This document shows, piece after piece, positions 1 through 12,300 of a DNA stretch of 64,000 nt. The notes below the pieces were generated by a model. It saw only the letters and a program-made list of their open reading frames with translations, did not search any database and was not told the origin of the DNA. The DNA is from Corella eumyota (taxonomy: Eukaryota; Chordata; Ascidiacea; Phlebobranchia; Corellidae). The stretch is taken from positions 12,672,591 to 12,736,590 of the forward strand of contig OY720100.1 of the NCBI GenBank assembly GCA_963082875.1, written 5' to 3'. A program made the translations under genes and the position numbers. How positions within the stretch are numbered: position 1 is the first letter of the stretch; every line of letters starts with the position of its first letter.

Positions 1-117
1 TATTATCATGTATTATTTGCGATCATATTACAACGATTAAAGTACATTTAGAGACCAGGCATTCAACTATATATACTAATGGATTAAAATATAATAAAAC
101 AGAAATTGTATTCATAG

Positions 118-2843
118 GTCAAGCATGAAATCATACAGTTTCAGTTGGTGGCCTGGCCTGACCATGGAGTACCAGAAACTACATCAACTATTGTTCATTT
201 ACATGACATGGTAGAACAAGCAACTGTTGACACATCACCCATTATTGTTCACTGCAGGTTATTGTCAAATAAGCTATTCACACTTGTATACTAAAGTTTT
301 CTATTCAATTTATTCCATTTATAATTGTATTTTTTTTTTCATTCAAAAATGTTATTTTCATTGAATCCATTGAAAAAAAAGACTTAATAGATTTGTTAAG
401 GTCAATAAAAGTTAGGCTAGCATGAGTAATAAATTACTGATTTTAAACTACTTAAAATTATATAAGTTTACATGAAATATTAATATCTTTCCTACATTTA
501 AATTATATAAAATCCTTTAAATATATTTAAATGCAGTGCTGGGGCAGGTAGATCAGGAACTTATATTGCAATGGACATTTTATTTCATCAACTCAAAGAT
601 CAAAAGGGAGCAGACATTCATCAAACCATTCTTGAAATGAGAAAGAATAGAACTGAGATGGTGCAAAATGCTGTGAGTAACACTTCTTAAATTTTATATT
701 GTTACTTGTACATTGTTAGTCATGGTTTCTATACATTCAATGTGTTTCGATCTTGATTCATTTTAGATGTAAAAAGGGCAAACGTTTAGGTTTTATTTTT
801 TATAAAAGAATTTAATAATACACCAACCCTAATTTAGTATTAAACTGAATTGAATAGATTTTTGTTATTTATGTTGGCCAATTTGTTTATGAACTGACCT
901 TTAGAATAGTCTCAAAAATAAAAATATAAAACATTTGGTAAATTGACTACATATTTGAGAAATGCTCTTGGTTTAACTTAAATCTTTACCACTGTCTAAA
1001 AAGTTAATTTTTTTTTTCAGAACCAATATGGATTGGTATTTAAACTTGTAATGGAACGCTACATGCTTCCAAACAGTGATCTGTCAGTACAGGACTTCTC
1101 CATATTAACTAGCAATGGAATGTGAGTAAACTGTTAACAAATGAGAAATTCTGTTATTTTTTAAATGAAAATATATATAATGTTTGCTGCAGTACTTGCT
1201 GCAGTATGAAGTAGATATTTATATAAAAATTCCTTTAAATCTAGAAGCAAGTTAGCTCGAACAGAGTTCAAAAGACTAAGTACACTTGTAGACTTGCATA
1301 CTTACTCAACAGCTGATAATAACTCCAGTCAAAATGTTGATCTTCTATGCAGACCAAGTAATTTTTTGAATTGTAATTAGTCACAAATAACATTATTATT
1401 ATACCTTGAATAAAATATTATTGTTAATGTATAATAACAAATTAGTAACAGCATGTTTTTAAACTAAAATTTGTGAATTATGATTGACAATAATGAAAAA
1501 TTTTAATACATTTAATTATATTACTCAAAAATATTTTTTTGTTTTTTGTTTAGATGATGAAAATATTGTGATGGTATTGGATGGTTTTGGGTCAAAAATG
1601 TATGTTAATGCATCTTATATGCAGGTTAGTTAACATAACTTCTTGAAGCTATTTTTGAGAATGGCATTAGGTTTTAAAAACTATTCAGCTGTTAGGTCAA
1701 ATAATAACCATAGGTTAAAAACATTTCTTAAGACTAAGCTAAATTGTTAAAATCATGATTGGACTTCTAATTTTAACTTATTGATTTTTTTTGCAGAATG
1801 CTGAATGTGTAAGAAAGTATGTAGCTGCTCAAAATCCTCAAGATGACACTGCTGAGATGTTTTTGAATATGGTTTCACAGAATGCTATTAACACAATTGT
1901 ACAACTGGAAGATGTGGTAATTAGTTATCTATTATTTATATAATTTAATGCAAACAAAAGTTTAACCTATTGTTTATAGAATTGCTATTGGATATCAGCA
2001 ACTGCAGAAGGTGAAAGCATTCAGCATGGTAACTTTTTGGTTAAGGTTGTTAAAGAGAATGTAATGGAAGGCTGTATTAAAAAACTTCTGACTCTTTCAT
2101 CCACCAACAACCAATTTGTAAGCATTAAAAATATATATATATATATTAAGTTTATAAGCATATTTGTTTTTAGATTTATCAAAAAAAATATATATATTTT
2201 AAACTATTTTTAAAATTTTACAAGCAACCCAAGTCAATAAACCATTTGACTTTGACCACTTGGAGTAGTGATACTACCCCACCAAGTGTTGGAGTTTTGC
2301 TTGATGTTATCAACAATCAAATGCTTTTTTCAAGTGACTCGAAACACAGTTTGTCACTTGTACATTGCAGGTATACAAAATAATTTTAACTAAATATAAT
2401 ATTTTATAATTTTTTAAATTACTTTATAGTGTAACAGTTAATTTCCTGGCAGCACTACAAAGCTTATATTATTTTATTAGCATATAATATTTTATTACAG
2501 AAATGGTTGTACAAGGACTGGCCTTTTTATTGCACTGATGAATATCTTGGAAAGATTGAAATCCCAGCGTAGGATTAATGTATTTCGAACAATTAAAGAT
2601 CTTAGAGATATGAGACCCAACATGGTCAATCAATTTGTAAGTAACTTAAATTTTTAGTTATATTGTTATTTGGAAACAGACAAGTTAATATTATTATTTA
2701 ATGTTAAAAAAAAATAACCCCAAAATTGGATAAATTGACTTTTTAATTAGCAATATAATCTATTTCAGGAGCTATATCACTTTTGTTATGACTTTGTTTC
2801 TCAATATCTTCAAACCTTTGAAACATATGGCAACTACGAATAA
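118..2843 (+). CDS. R1: 3' part of a receptor protein tyrosine phosphatase (end of D1, all of D2)
   Basis: Spliced exons read by eye: 118-257, 537-672, 1021-1121, 1245-1357, 1554-1624, 1797-1916, 1980-2117, 2225-2370, 2501-2636, 2769-2843 (TAA). All phases fit, giving 391 codons before the stop. The first exon carries the phosphatase WPD loop (WPDHGVP). The signature HCSAGAGRSG is split across the first intron, followed by a Q-loop region (MVQNANQYG). This is the end of a catalytic D1. The remaining exons form D2: NASYMQ, AAQNP, then HCRNGCTRTG, which keeps the CX5R core. The WPD position of D2 reads WSSDTTP, so the general-acid loop is not canonical and D2 is probably non-catalytic, as in many tandem receptor phosphatases. 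The upstream ectodomain lies outside the window. Exon structure matches R5 exons 21-30 one to one, so I infer the same receptor family. Confidence 0.9.
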
Positions 2844-3041
2844 TATTCAAATTTCGGATGGAATATAAAAGTTATAAAAACTTGTTAGTTATAAACCCTA
2901 CTCGACAAACCTAATCTGTTTATTATTACTTTGTTGGAAAAACTTGAAATTTAGAAATTTGCTGCACAAAACTTTACACACTGTACTGTTAAGCGACTGA
3001 TATATATAAACTTATTTAAAAGTTATAACAAAGATACACAA

Positions 3042-3047
3042 AATAAA
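3042..3047 (+). promoter_or_regulatory. Possible poly(A) signal of R1
   Basis: AATAAA about 200 bases after the R1 stop codon in a T-rich 3' region. The hexamer is common by chance in such AT-rich DNA, so this is only a candidate. Confidence 0.3.
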
Positions 3048-3343
3048 CTTTAATATAATAAAATCTGTAACCCTATATTTTTTTACTCTAAGTGAATGAT
3101 TATTTTTGCCAAATAATTTGTATTTAATTTGAGATGTTGTTATTTTTGTGTATTTTTTTATTATAGCATATCATTTTATTATGTATAAACTATAGTTATA
3201 TTTTATGTGTTGTTTATATTAAAATTCATATATTTTATAAATTAATTTTTTTTCCTGTTATAAAGGCGGGTAAATGGGTACAACAAAACTCGTTTTTCTT
3301 ATAGTCTACACACTAAAACAATAGTGTTAACATTATGTACGGC

Positions 3344-5853
3344 CAGTGGCGGCTCGTGTATGTAGCTAATGGGGCTAAAACCCCCAACTTTTTTTAATGG
3401 TTTTATGTTTTAATTTATATATATATTTTTTAATTAATATTAAATTTTTTAAATAATATTTATTTTTTTGCACTGTTTTTCGCTAAAATTATTTAAAATA
3501 TAATTAAAAAATAGCGCCTATTTTGGCCACAAAATACGCAAAAATTTTCGAAAAACGTAGCGTAAACATGTGAGGGCTAAACCAAAATTAGCCCCACGGG
3601 CTGCCAAATACAAAATATCATCACGCCGTTTTTGCTGTCAGAATTCCGAAATTTGGAAAAAAGTTGAGAACTTTGATCGAAATGTGGGGCTAAGACCACC
3701 ATAGAGTTGCCAAATATTTTGGCAATTTCAAACGTTGTATATTAACAAATTTTATCGTTTTTGTTTAACTATTAAACAAAAATAAAATAAAATAGGTGTA
3801 AACTGGGTATTTTATTCTTGTTTAAGGAAGTTTTAAGGCCTTAAATAATATTTTTAAGTTAAAAAAATAGAAATACTAATCGTTCGATCGAGTATATTCT
3901 CACATTATATTTATGATGAAAAGGTCGCTCTTAAGCCTTGCTAAAGCTAAAACAGCAAGTTTAGATCAGTTTTTGCATTCTTTTTAAAGAATTGTATGTT
4001 AATTAATGCTTTTAATTTTGATTAAGGCAAGTTTTTAAAGATAATCATAATGGATTTACTGCCTGACAAGAAGACTCAAGAGCAGGTTGCCTGTTTGCCT
4101 GCCTGTCAAAAGAGCATAAATAAAGTTTGCCAATGAAAAAAAAACATGCAATGTACATAGTTTACTAGTGACTGTAAATATTCAGTCATAGATTAGGATG
4201 ACAGACAACTGTTGAAACTCACAGTAAAAAAGTTGAAAGAAAAAGGGCACATTCTAAGTAACTTTATCAAACCGCTGACATTTTGTGATGTGCATATTTT
4301 GATATGTAAGAAGTTAATTAAACAGCAAACTTTTGTAATCAAGAAATATTTTGGTTATTTGCAGCTAAAAGCTTAGTTCGACATCATTTTACAGGAGCAT
4401 TTTGTAAGTGCAACAGTCATTAAGTGCACTTCTCTGTCTGTCAGTTTACTATTAAAACTGTGTTGGTGGAATACACTAACAAAAGTAAGGTTGATTTTAT
4501 TGCAGCTCAACCAGATAAATCGACTAATATTAATACAATTTGCAATTCCTTTTAGATTTATCGTAAATGGTTATTCTGTTAAACAGTTTTTTGTTATATC
4601 ACAAGGCCAATGATCTTACATGATAAAACATGTGCAATGGGTGGAAAAATTGCTTTCAAAATTAAAGTAAGTTATGTAAAAATAAATACTTTTTGAATAG
4701 CCCATTAGATAAATAGCCTTTTTTATTGCAAACATAGGCTATTTATGAATAGTTATGTACATTACACAAACACTTAAACAATAAGAGTAGGACAACAACA
4801 TATACATAGAGTGATGTTGTAATTGTACAGAAAAGAGAATGAAAAGAGGAAGAATGACTAGGAAAAAAAGGAAGGAGAGGGGGTGGTGGAGATTTAAGTA
4901 TGTGGAGAAGATGGGAGAGATTTGTGATATATGATATTATTTATGGTTTTATTAATACTATTTGAAAAAACTCTATAATTTTTTAATTTTAACTATAAGA
5001 CTTACTTTCTAGGTAATTATTTAGCATACAGCTAAGTCTGATATACTTTTAAAATATATTTATTCAAAAGAAAAGAAAAAAGTGAAATAGATTATTAACA
5101 AAAACTTAATCTGTTGTGTCTTTATTTTAATACTTAATGATATATCATGTTATTTCATAGAAGAGCTGACAAGATGAACAAGAAGTTCAATAAATTGTTT
5201 TTAATATTTTTTTTTTGAATGGATTGATTGTCAGTTGTTACATACCTTGCACCATTATTTTTCCCACGTTTTTGGTTTTAAACTTAAAAAACGCTTTTAG
5301 TAAAAGAAATCTATTATGCTACTTTGCTTTTTATTGTGTCATCTCAAGCTCTATTAAAATCGGAATTTAAAAATATACAAAATACGTTTTATATTATAAA
5401 GAAAATAGACAATAATAAATTAAGATTAAAATCTTGCTAACTCAATATTTATTAGAAATTTTTTTAATTGTTTTCAACACTGGGTAAGGGAAAATTTTTA
5501 ACCTAACGCATGTTCACACGACAGGTACCGCTGCGCTGCGTTAACTTTACAATTTTTAGGGATTTTTTTTAAATTTTAATAAACAATATCTACTAAAAGT
5601 ATCCCGCTTACGAAATCTTGCGTAAATTTTGCTCCCAACACAAAACTTGCGTAACTTTCGTACGTGTGAACGACGTTACGTTGCATACGCCGTGTAAAAG
5701 GGCCTATACTTTAAATAATTAACTATTAAATGTAAAAATAGCGTGTTTACAGCGAATAATTTACAATATTTCTGAGGGATCCAGACCCCCCTAGCGGTGT
5801 TGTGATTTTCTAAAATTAGCCCCCCCATTTATTTAACCCACGAGCCGCCACTG
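3344..5853 (-). mobile_element. hAT-like non-autonomous DNA transposon in the R1-R2 spacer
   Basis: The ends are inverted repeats beginning CAGTGGCGGCTCGTG. They are flanked by a perfect 8-bp duplication TGTACGGC (3336-3343 and 5854-5861). The empty site is visible upstream of R3 near 17520 (TATGTACGGCTATG), which confirms the insertion. An 8-bp duplication with CAGTGG-type ends fits the hAT superfamily. The interior resembles the elements at 7311-11629 and 19006-21865 in opposite orientation, including a stretch near 4840-4925 that matches their 94-aa reading frame. No intact transposase is seen. The element lies in the duplicated promoter-proximal spacer. Confidence 0.85.
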
Positions 5854-5861
5854 TGTACGGC

Positions 5862-6325
5862 TATGTTGTTTCTTCGTTAAAGTTAAGAAAAATTTAGGCA
5901 TATTATTTTTTTCAGTTAGTAGTTCATGGTTTACTGTAAATTAAATATATATTGGTACTTGGTATAGAACTTTTAAACAATATTACTTAATGTTATTTTA
6001 GTTAGACAATCATTAAAATATAAAGTTTTAGATTTAAAAAAAAGACTTTGTTAAAAATAAAATTAAAATTTGGCTTGATCTTATTAAGATATTTTTTAGT
6101 TAAAAAAACAAATGTCATACAACAAATATAAGTCAAAAGTATTTTCACAATTTAAAATATTTATGTGTTGTTTTTTTTTCCTACCGCTTCATCGTCCGCT
6201 TCAAGAGGAAATTGTTAAGCTAATATATAAATATGCCTAGGCTGTGAGTAGGTGATTATGCTTTTACTTTAATTACTTGATTTTTTTTGTTTAAGTCGTT
6301 TATAGATATAACGTAGTTAGGCTAT
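5862..6325 (+). promoter_or_regulatory. R2 upstream region with TATA-like box
   Basis: This spacer between the hAT element and the R2 start is nearly the same as the regions before R3 (17526-18011) and R5 (36800-37298). It contains TATATAAATA at 6224-6233, about 90 bases before the first ATG. The box is kept in R3 (17910-17919) and R5 (37191-37200) and is followed by GCCTAG and GTGAGTAGGTG in all three. Conservation may only reflect recent duplication. A core promoter here is an inference. Confidence 0.5.
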
Positions 6326-9300
6326 ATGTTAATGCAATATAAGAAAATGTCACACGAAAATTTTTGGATTTATACACCAATATTAGTTGTTTTATGTATT
6401 TTAACTTCAAGTGACGGAGGTAATATATTAACTAAAAAGTGATTAATATTATTAAGTCATTTTTTATTTGATATAGTGTATACTACTTTTGTATTATCAT
6501 GTTAATTTTTCATTAATTGCTAAAAATAAAATGTAATGTGTAAGTAAGTCTATCTACGTGAATTCCGTGATCTCTACCGTTACTATGTTGTAGGGTTTAA
6601 TATAAAGTATAAGCAGAAAGTAATTGTCTAATTTACAAATCCAAAAATCTATTGACAATAAATCTAACCTAAAATCGCTAATTCAATTTGAAGAAAAAAT
6701 AATAAATACAATATAATAATATCGATTGGGGGAATTTTTATATTTTTAAATCACGTGAACTTGTCTAAAATCAACTTAGTTTTGTTCTTTTAATCGTAAA
6801 CGGTTAATTACTTAAGTTTTAAGAATTAAAAAATGTAGATGGAAGCTTAATATATTGGTATTATTCAAACATAAATATATATGTTTACTTAGCGTGCAGC
6901 GACAGTTTAATTGGAATTGGAGATACTATATACAGTTTATCAGACAAACGACTTAATGTTGAAAATGCTGAGAATTTTTGTCAGGAAAATGATGGAAATT
7001 TGGCTTCAATTCAAAATCAACGAACAAATGATTTGATTATCAATCTTATTAATGACAAATACAGAAATGGTAAAACTTACCTTCAAATGTATGTACATTT
7101 ATAATTTTTTAAGGTGTAAAGAATAAATGGGTCATCAATACATTACAAAGGATGTAGTACTTAAAAATAATGCTAATTTTGTACTAACTGACAATCAATA
7201 TCTACATTAAGTTTCAGTAACTTTGATTTCATATCTAATTTAAAGTGTGGTCTATATAAGTAAAATTTATATCATTTACTACTGCTTAACATACATTATA
7301 TATATATACTTAGTGGCGGCTCATGGGTCAAATAAATGGGGGGGCTAATTTAAGAAGATCACAACACCACTAGGGGGGTCTGAAAATTTTTTTTTTTAAT
7401 TAAAAATTTTTTAATTTATTGGCTGTAAACACGCTATTTTTACATTTAATAGTTCACATAGCGTACCTAACGCAACGTTATGCAAGTTTGCAAGCGGTAT
7501 ACTTTAATTAGAAAATTTTATTCAAATTTAAAAAATAAATTCTTAGAACTCGAAAAGTTACGTAACGCAACGTTACCGTGTCGTGTAAACAGGCCTTAAG
7601 TTAAAAAAATTTCTCCTAGCCAGTGTTGAAAATATTTAAAAAAAAATTACTAATAAATATTAAGTTAGCATGATTTTTATCTTAGTTTTTTAACTTAATT
7701 TTTGTTTATTTATTATTGTCTAATCCTTTTATAATATAAAACGTTTTTTGTATATTTTTAAATTTCCATTCTAAAAGAGCGTGAATTGACAAAATAAAAA
7801 GCAAAAGAGCATAAAAGATTTATTTTATTAGGCATCTATTAAGTTTAAAACTAAAAACATGGGAAAAAATAATGGTGCAAGTTATGTAACAACTGACAAT
7901 ACATTTAAAAGAAAAAATATAAAAAAACAATTTATTGATCGCTCTTGTTTATCTTGTCAGCTCTTCTAAAAAATAACATGATATATCATTAGGTATTGTT
8001 AAGACGCAACAGGTTATAAAGTTTTTGTTAATAATCTTCTTTTTTTTTCTTTTAAATAAATATATTTTAAAAGTATATTAGACTTAGCTGTATGCTAAAC
8101 AATTACCTAGAGAGTAAGTCTTATAGTTAAAATTTAAAAATTATTCAAAGCTTTTTCAAATTGTTTTAATAAAAACATAAATAATATCATATACAAGGTA
8201 CGAATTAACGTTTAAAAAACGATTCGCTAAAAATGAGGTAGCATTTTTAGAGCAGTTATTAGGTTCAAATTATAATCTTCATTTTTTTGTAACACTTGAC
8301 GAGTTGCGTGGCATTTTTAAAATGTAATGTATTGTTAAACAATCGTTAAGAATATTTCGCACAGAAAACGAAACATTTTTGATTACTTTAAAGCTGTGTT
8401 ATATATTTAAAAAATTGCGCAACAATTAAACGAACTCAGGAGCGAAATTTACGCATTGCCAAAATATGGAAAGTTATTGTTATTAAATGCCCTATAGTAA
8501 CCTACATTTACGCAGGATTATGTCGATGTAATTAAATTAGTCTAAACCCGTTTAAAATAGATCGTAAAAATAAATAAATACACACAAAGTTTTATTATTG
8601 CCTTAACCTTTTTTGGTTGATTCGCTATTTCTAATATATTTGTAAAAAAACGATTCGCTAATTTTAAAAAACGATTTGCATTTACCGAATAGCGACCCGT
8701 TATTTCGTTTCCTGATATATTACAAATCTCTCCCACCTTCTCCACATACTTAAATCTCCACCACCCCCTCTCCTTCCTCTTTTTCCTAGTCATTCTTCTT
8801 TCCCATTCTCTTTCCTTTATAATCACAACATCAATCCATGTATATGTTGTTTTACTCTTTTGTTAAAGTGTTTGTGTAATGTACATAACTATAAATTTAT
8901 AAATAGCCTATGTTTTAAAAATAGGCTATTTAACTAATGGACTATTCAAAAAGTAGCTATTTTTACATAACTTACTTTAATTTGAAAGCAATTTTTCTAC
9001 CCATTGCACATGTCTTATCATGAAGGATCATTGGCCTTGTCGGTAACCAGACACTTCGGCCCCCGGACAATTCGGCCAAATTTTTTTTTTCAAAACAGCG
9101 GGGATTTTGCATTTTAATTACCGCGAGAAATTTTATTTTCGCGTAGATATATACAGTTTTTTAGACAATATTTGAAACAAAATAAGCAGTAAATTAATAT
9201 TTTTTTTTAATAATAATATGCAAGAACATGTTATCTTTCTTTCGGTGTGTCAATTTTTTAATTTTACAAACTAAAACCTATAAAAAACTAATTTTGAAAG

Positions 9301-12300
9301 CGCGCGCTTTCAGGTGACGGAGGACAATGCATAATGATATCTCGCATTTTGCCAAATAGTGCCGCCTTTCTAAACAATATTTGAAGAAAATAGATCATTA
9401 ATTAATCATTTTTTTTTATTGATTGTTACTTTAATGACATATGTTAGTTTTTAAAATATTTATTTTTTTTAAATTTTTGTTTCTTTTACCAAATTTTATT
9501 TAAAATATCGGTAAAATATGTTCTTGCGTTAAAAGTATACGCGGGCTTAACGCTGCAAGCTCCCCGCAGTTTAATGAAAAATTTCGCAGGCCGAAAGCGA
9601 TTAGTCATAAAATTTTGAAGGCCAAAAGCACCCGTCTTTAATTCGTTTTAAAAAAGGGTTTTTGAAACAAAAATTAAAAAAAAAATAATATTCTAAAAAC
9701 TAACATATGTCATTGACGTAACAATCAATAAAAACTTTTATATATACTGTACTTTATGCAAAATTTTATTTTAAATATCGGTAAAATATGGTCTTACGCT
9801 GACTTTATACACGGGAATTTCATCGCCGACTCCCCGCCGTTTTTTGCAGGACAAATCTTTGTTTAGAAAGACGGCCCTATTTCGCAAAATACGTGATATC
9901 ATAATGCATCGTCTTGTGTCACCTAAAAGCGTGCGCTTTCAAAATTAGTTTTTTATAAGTTTTAGTTTGTAAAATTAAAAAATTGACACGGGAAAAGAAA
10001 GATAACATATTTATGCATAATCCTCGCTGTAAAAAATAAAAAATTAACGCTCTATTTTCTTCAAATATTGTTTAGAAAGGCGGCACTATTTGGCAAAATG
10101 CGAGATATCATTATGCATTGTCCTCCGTCACCTGAAAGCGCGCGCTTTCAAAATTAGTTTTTTATAGGTTTTAGTTTGTATAATTAAAAAATTGACACAC
10201 CGAAAGAAAGATAACATGTTCTTGCATATTATTATTAAAAAAAAATATTAATTTACTGCTTATTTTGTTTCAAATACTGTCTAAAAAACTGTATATATCT
10301 ACGCGAAAATAAAATTTCTCGCGGTAATTAAAATGCAAAATCCCCGCTGTTTTGAAAAAAAAAATTTGGCCGAAGTGTCTTGGCCGAAGTGTCCGGGGGC
10401 CGAAGTGTCTGGCATTCGGCCTTGTCATATAACAAAACTGTTTAACAGAATAACCATTTACGATAAATCTAAAAAGAATTGCAAATTGTATTAATATTAA
10501 TCAATTTATCTGCTTGAGCAGCAATAAAATCAACCTTACTACTGTAAGTGTATTCCACCAACACAGTTCTAATATTAAACAGACAGACAGAAAAGTGTAT
10601 GTAATGACTGTTGCACTTACCAAATGCTCCTGTAAAATGATGTCTGAGGTATTAGCTGCAAATAACTAAAATATTCCTCGATTACAAAAGTTTGCTGTTT
10701 AATTAACTTTTATTTAATTAACAGCAGTTTGACAAAGTTGCCTAGAATGTGCCCTTTTTCTTTCAACTTTTTTATTGTAAGTTTCGACAGTTATCTGGCA
10801 TCCTAATCTGTGACTTAATATTTACAGTCACTAGTAAAGTATGTACATTGCATGTTTTTTTTTCTTTGGCAAACTTAATTTATGCTCTTTTGACAGGCAG
10901 GCAAACAGTCAAGCTGCCCTTGAGTCTACTTGTCAGGCAGTAAATCTATTATGATTATCTTTAAAAACTTGCCTTAATCAAAATTAAAAGCATTTATTTA
11001 CATATAATTGTTTAAAAGGAATACAAAAATTGATTTGAACTTGCTGCTTTAGCTTTAGCGAAGCTTAAGAGCGACCTTTTCATCATAAATTTAATTTGAG
11101 AATATACCCGATCGAACAACTATTATTTCTATTGTTTTAACTTATAAATATTATTTAAGGCCTTAAAACTTTCTTAAATAATAATGCAATACCCAGTTTA
11201 CTTCTATTTTATTTTATTTTTGTTTAATAGTTAAACAAAACTGATAAAATTTGTTAATATACAACATTTAAAATTGTCAAAATATTTTGCAACTCTATGG
11301 TGTTCTTAGCCCACATTTTGATCAAAGTTCTCAACTTTTTTTTCAAATTTCGAATTCTGACAGCAAAAACTGTGTTAAGATATTTTGTATTTGGGAGCTT
11401 GTTGCGCTAATTTTGGTTTAGCCCTCACATGTTTAAGCTACGTTTGAAAATTTTGCGTATTTCGTTGCCAAAATGGTGCTATTTTTTTTAATATTTTTAA
11501 ATAATTTTAACGAAAAACATTGCAAAAAAATAAATATTATTTAAAAAAATAATACATAAATTTAAAAAAAAAACATTTAAAAAAGTTGGTGGTTTTAGCC
11601 CCATTAGCCCCATAGACGAACTGCTACTGTATATACTACTTAAAGTTTTTCTTTAAATGTTTTGCATGGTTAGGTAATACTTATTTTTGTACAATGACAT
11701 AAATTTATTTTTAATAAAAGGGTTGCAAAGAGTGTGGATATTTTACAAAAATGTTAGTGATGGACCTAATTATGGTCGAGGATACAGATATGCTTTATCA
11801 CCTGAAGAAATAAATGGTTGGATGAGTGCTGGACGTTTGGGAGATATTGCTTATGTTGATCTTTATAAAAGGTTTACATTATAACATACTATCGATAAAG
11901 CAATAAAATTATTTTTTTGAGACCTATCCTAAAATGATCAAATATAAACATTATATACGTATATACAAAATTTTAACCGGTTTGCTTTATTTTGTAATTT
12001 GTCAAAAAAACTTTAATTTTAGTTCAAGACCAGGATTTACACAACCTCTCACGTTTTGTCGATATCAATTTACAAGATGGGGTATAACAGTGGGACCTAG
12101 ACCTGCAAGTCCTGCTTGTGGCGATGTACCTGTTAGTGGTAAATATGTGTTAAATTATATAGTAATTATGTATTCATGTTGTTATTTTTTATATATACAC
12201 AGTATTTTCAAAATAAACAATTTAAAAATATAGAAAAGAACATTTTAGTTGGTTATTAAACGTTTGGTTGCTATTAAATCAAACAGTAAATTTAATTTTA

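Larger units (their letters stand above)
7311..11629 (+). mobile_element. hAT-like element in R2 intron 2, with a nested fold-back element
   Basis: Left end TAGTGGCGGCTCATG and right end ...GACGAACTGCTACTG form imperfect inverted repeats. The flanks are TATATACT on both sides (7303-7310, 11630-11637), an 8-bp duplication typical of hAT. The same site is occupied with the same duplication in R3, and in R5 it is empty of this element. The interior is decayed; one minus-strand frame at 8542-8826 (94 aa, basic N-terminus) is repeated unchanged in R3 and I do not recognise it as a complete transposase. The element is interrupted at 9042-10417 by a separate transposon. Confidence 0.85.

Noticed and set aside
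11934-12233. 99-aa plus frame, also at 22170, 30727 and 44593 in the other copies
   Set aside because: Only the middle is coding (receptor exon 4); the ends are intron read-through, so the open frame is not a separate gene.
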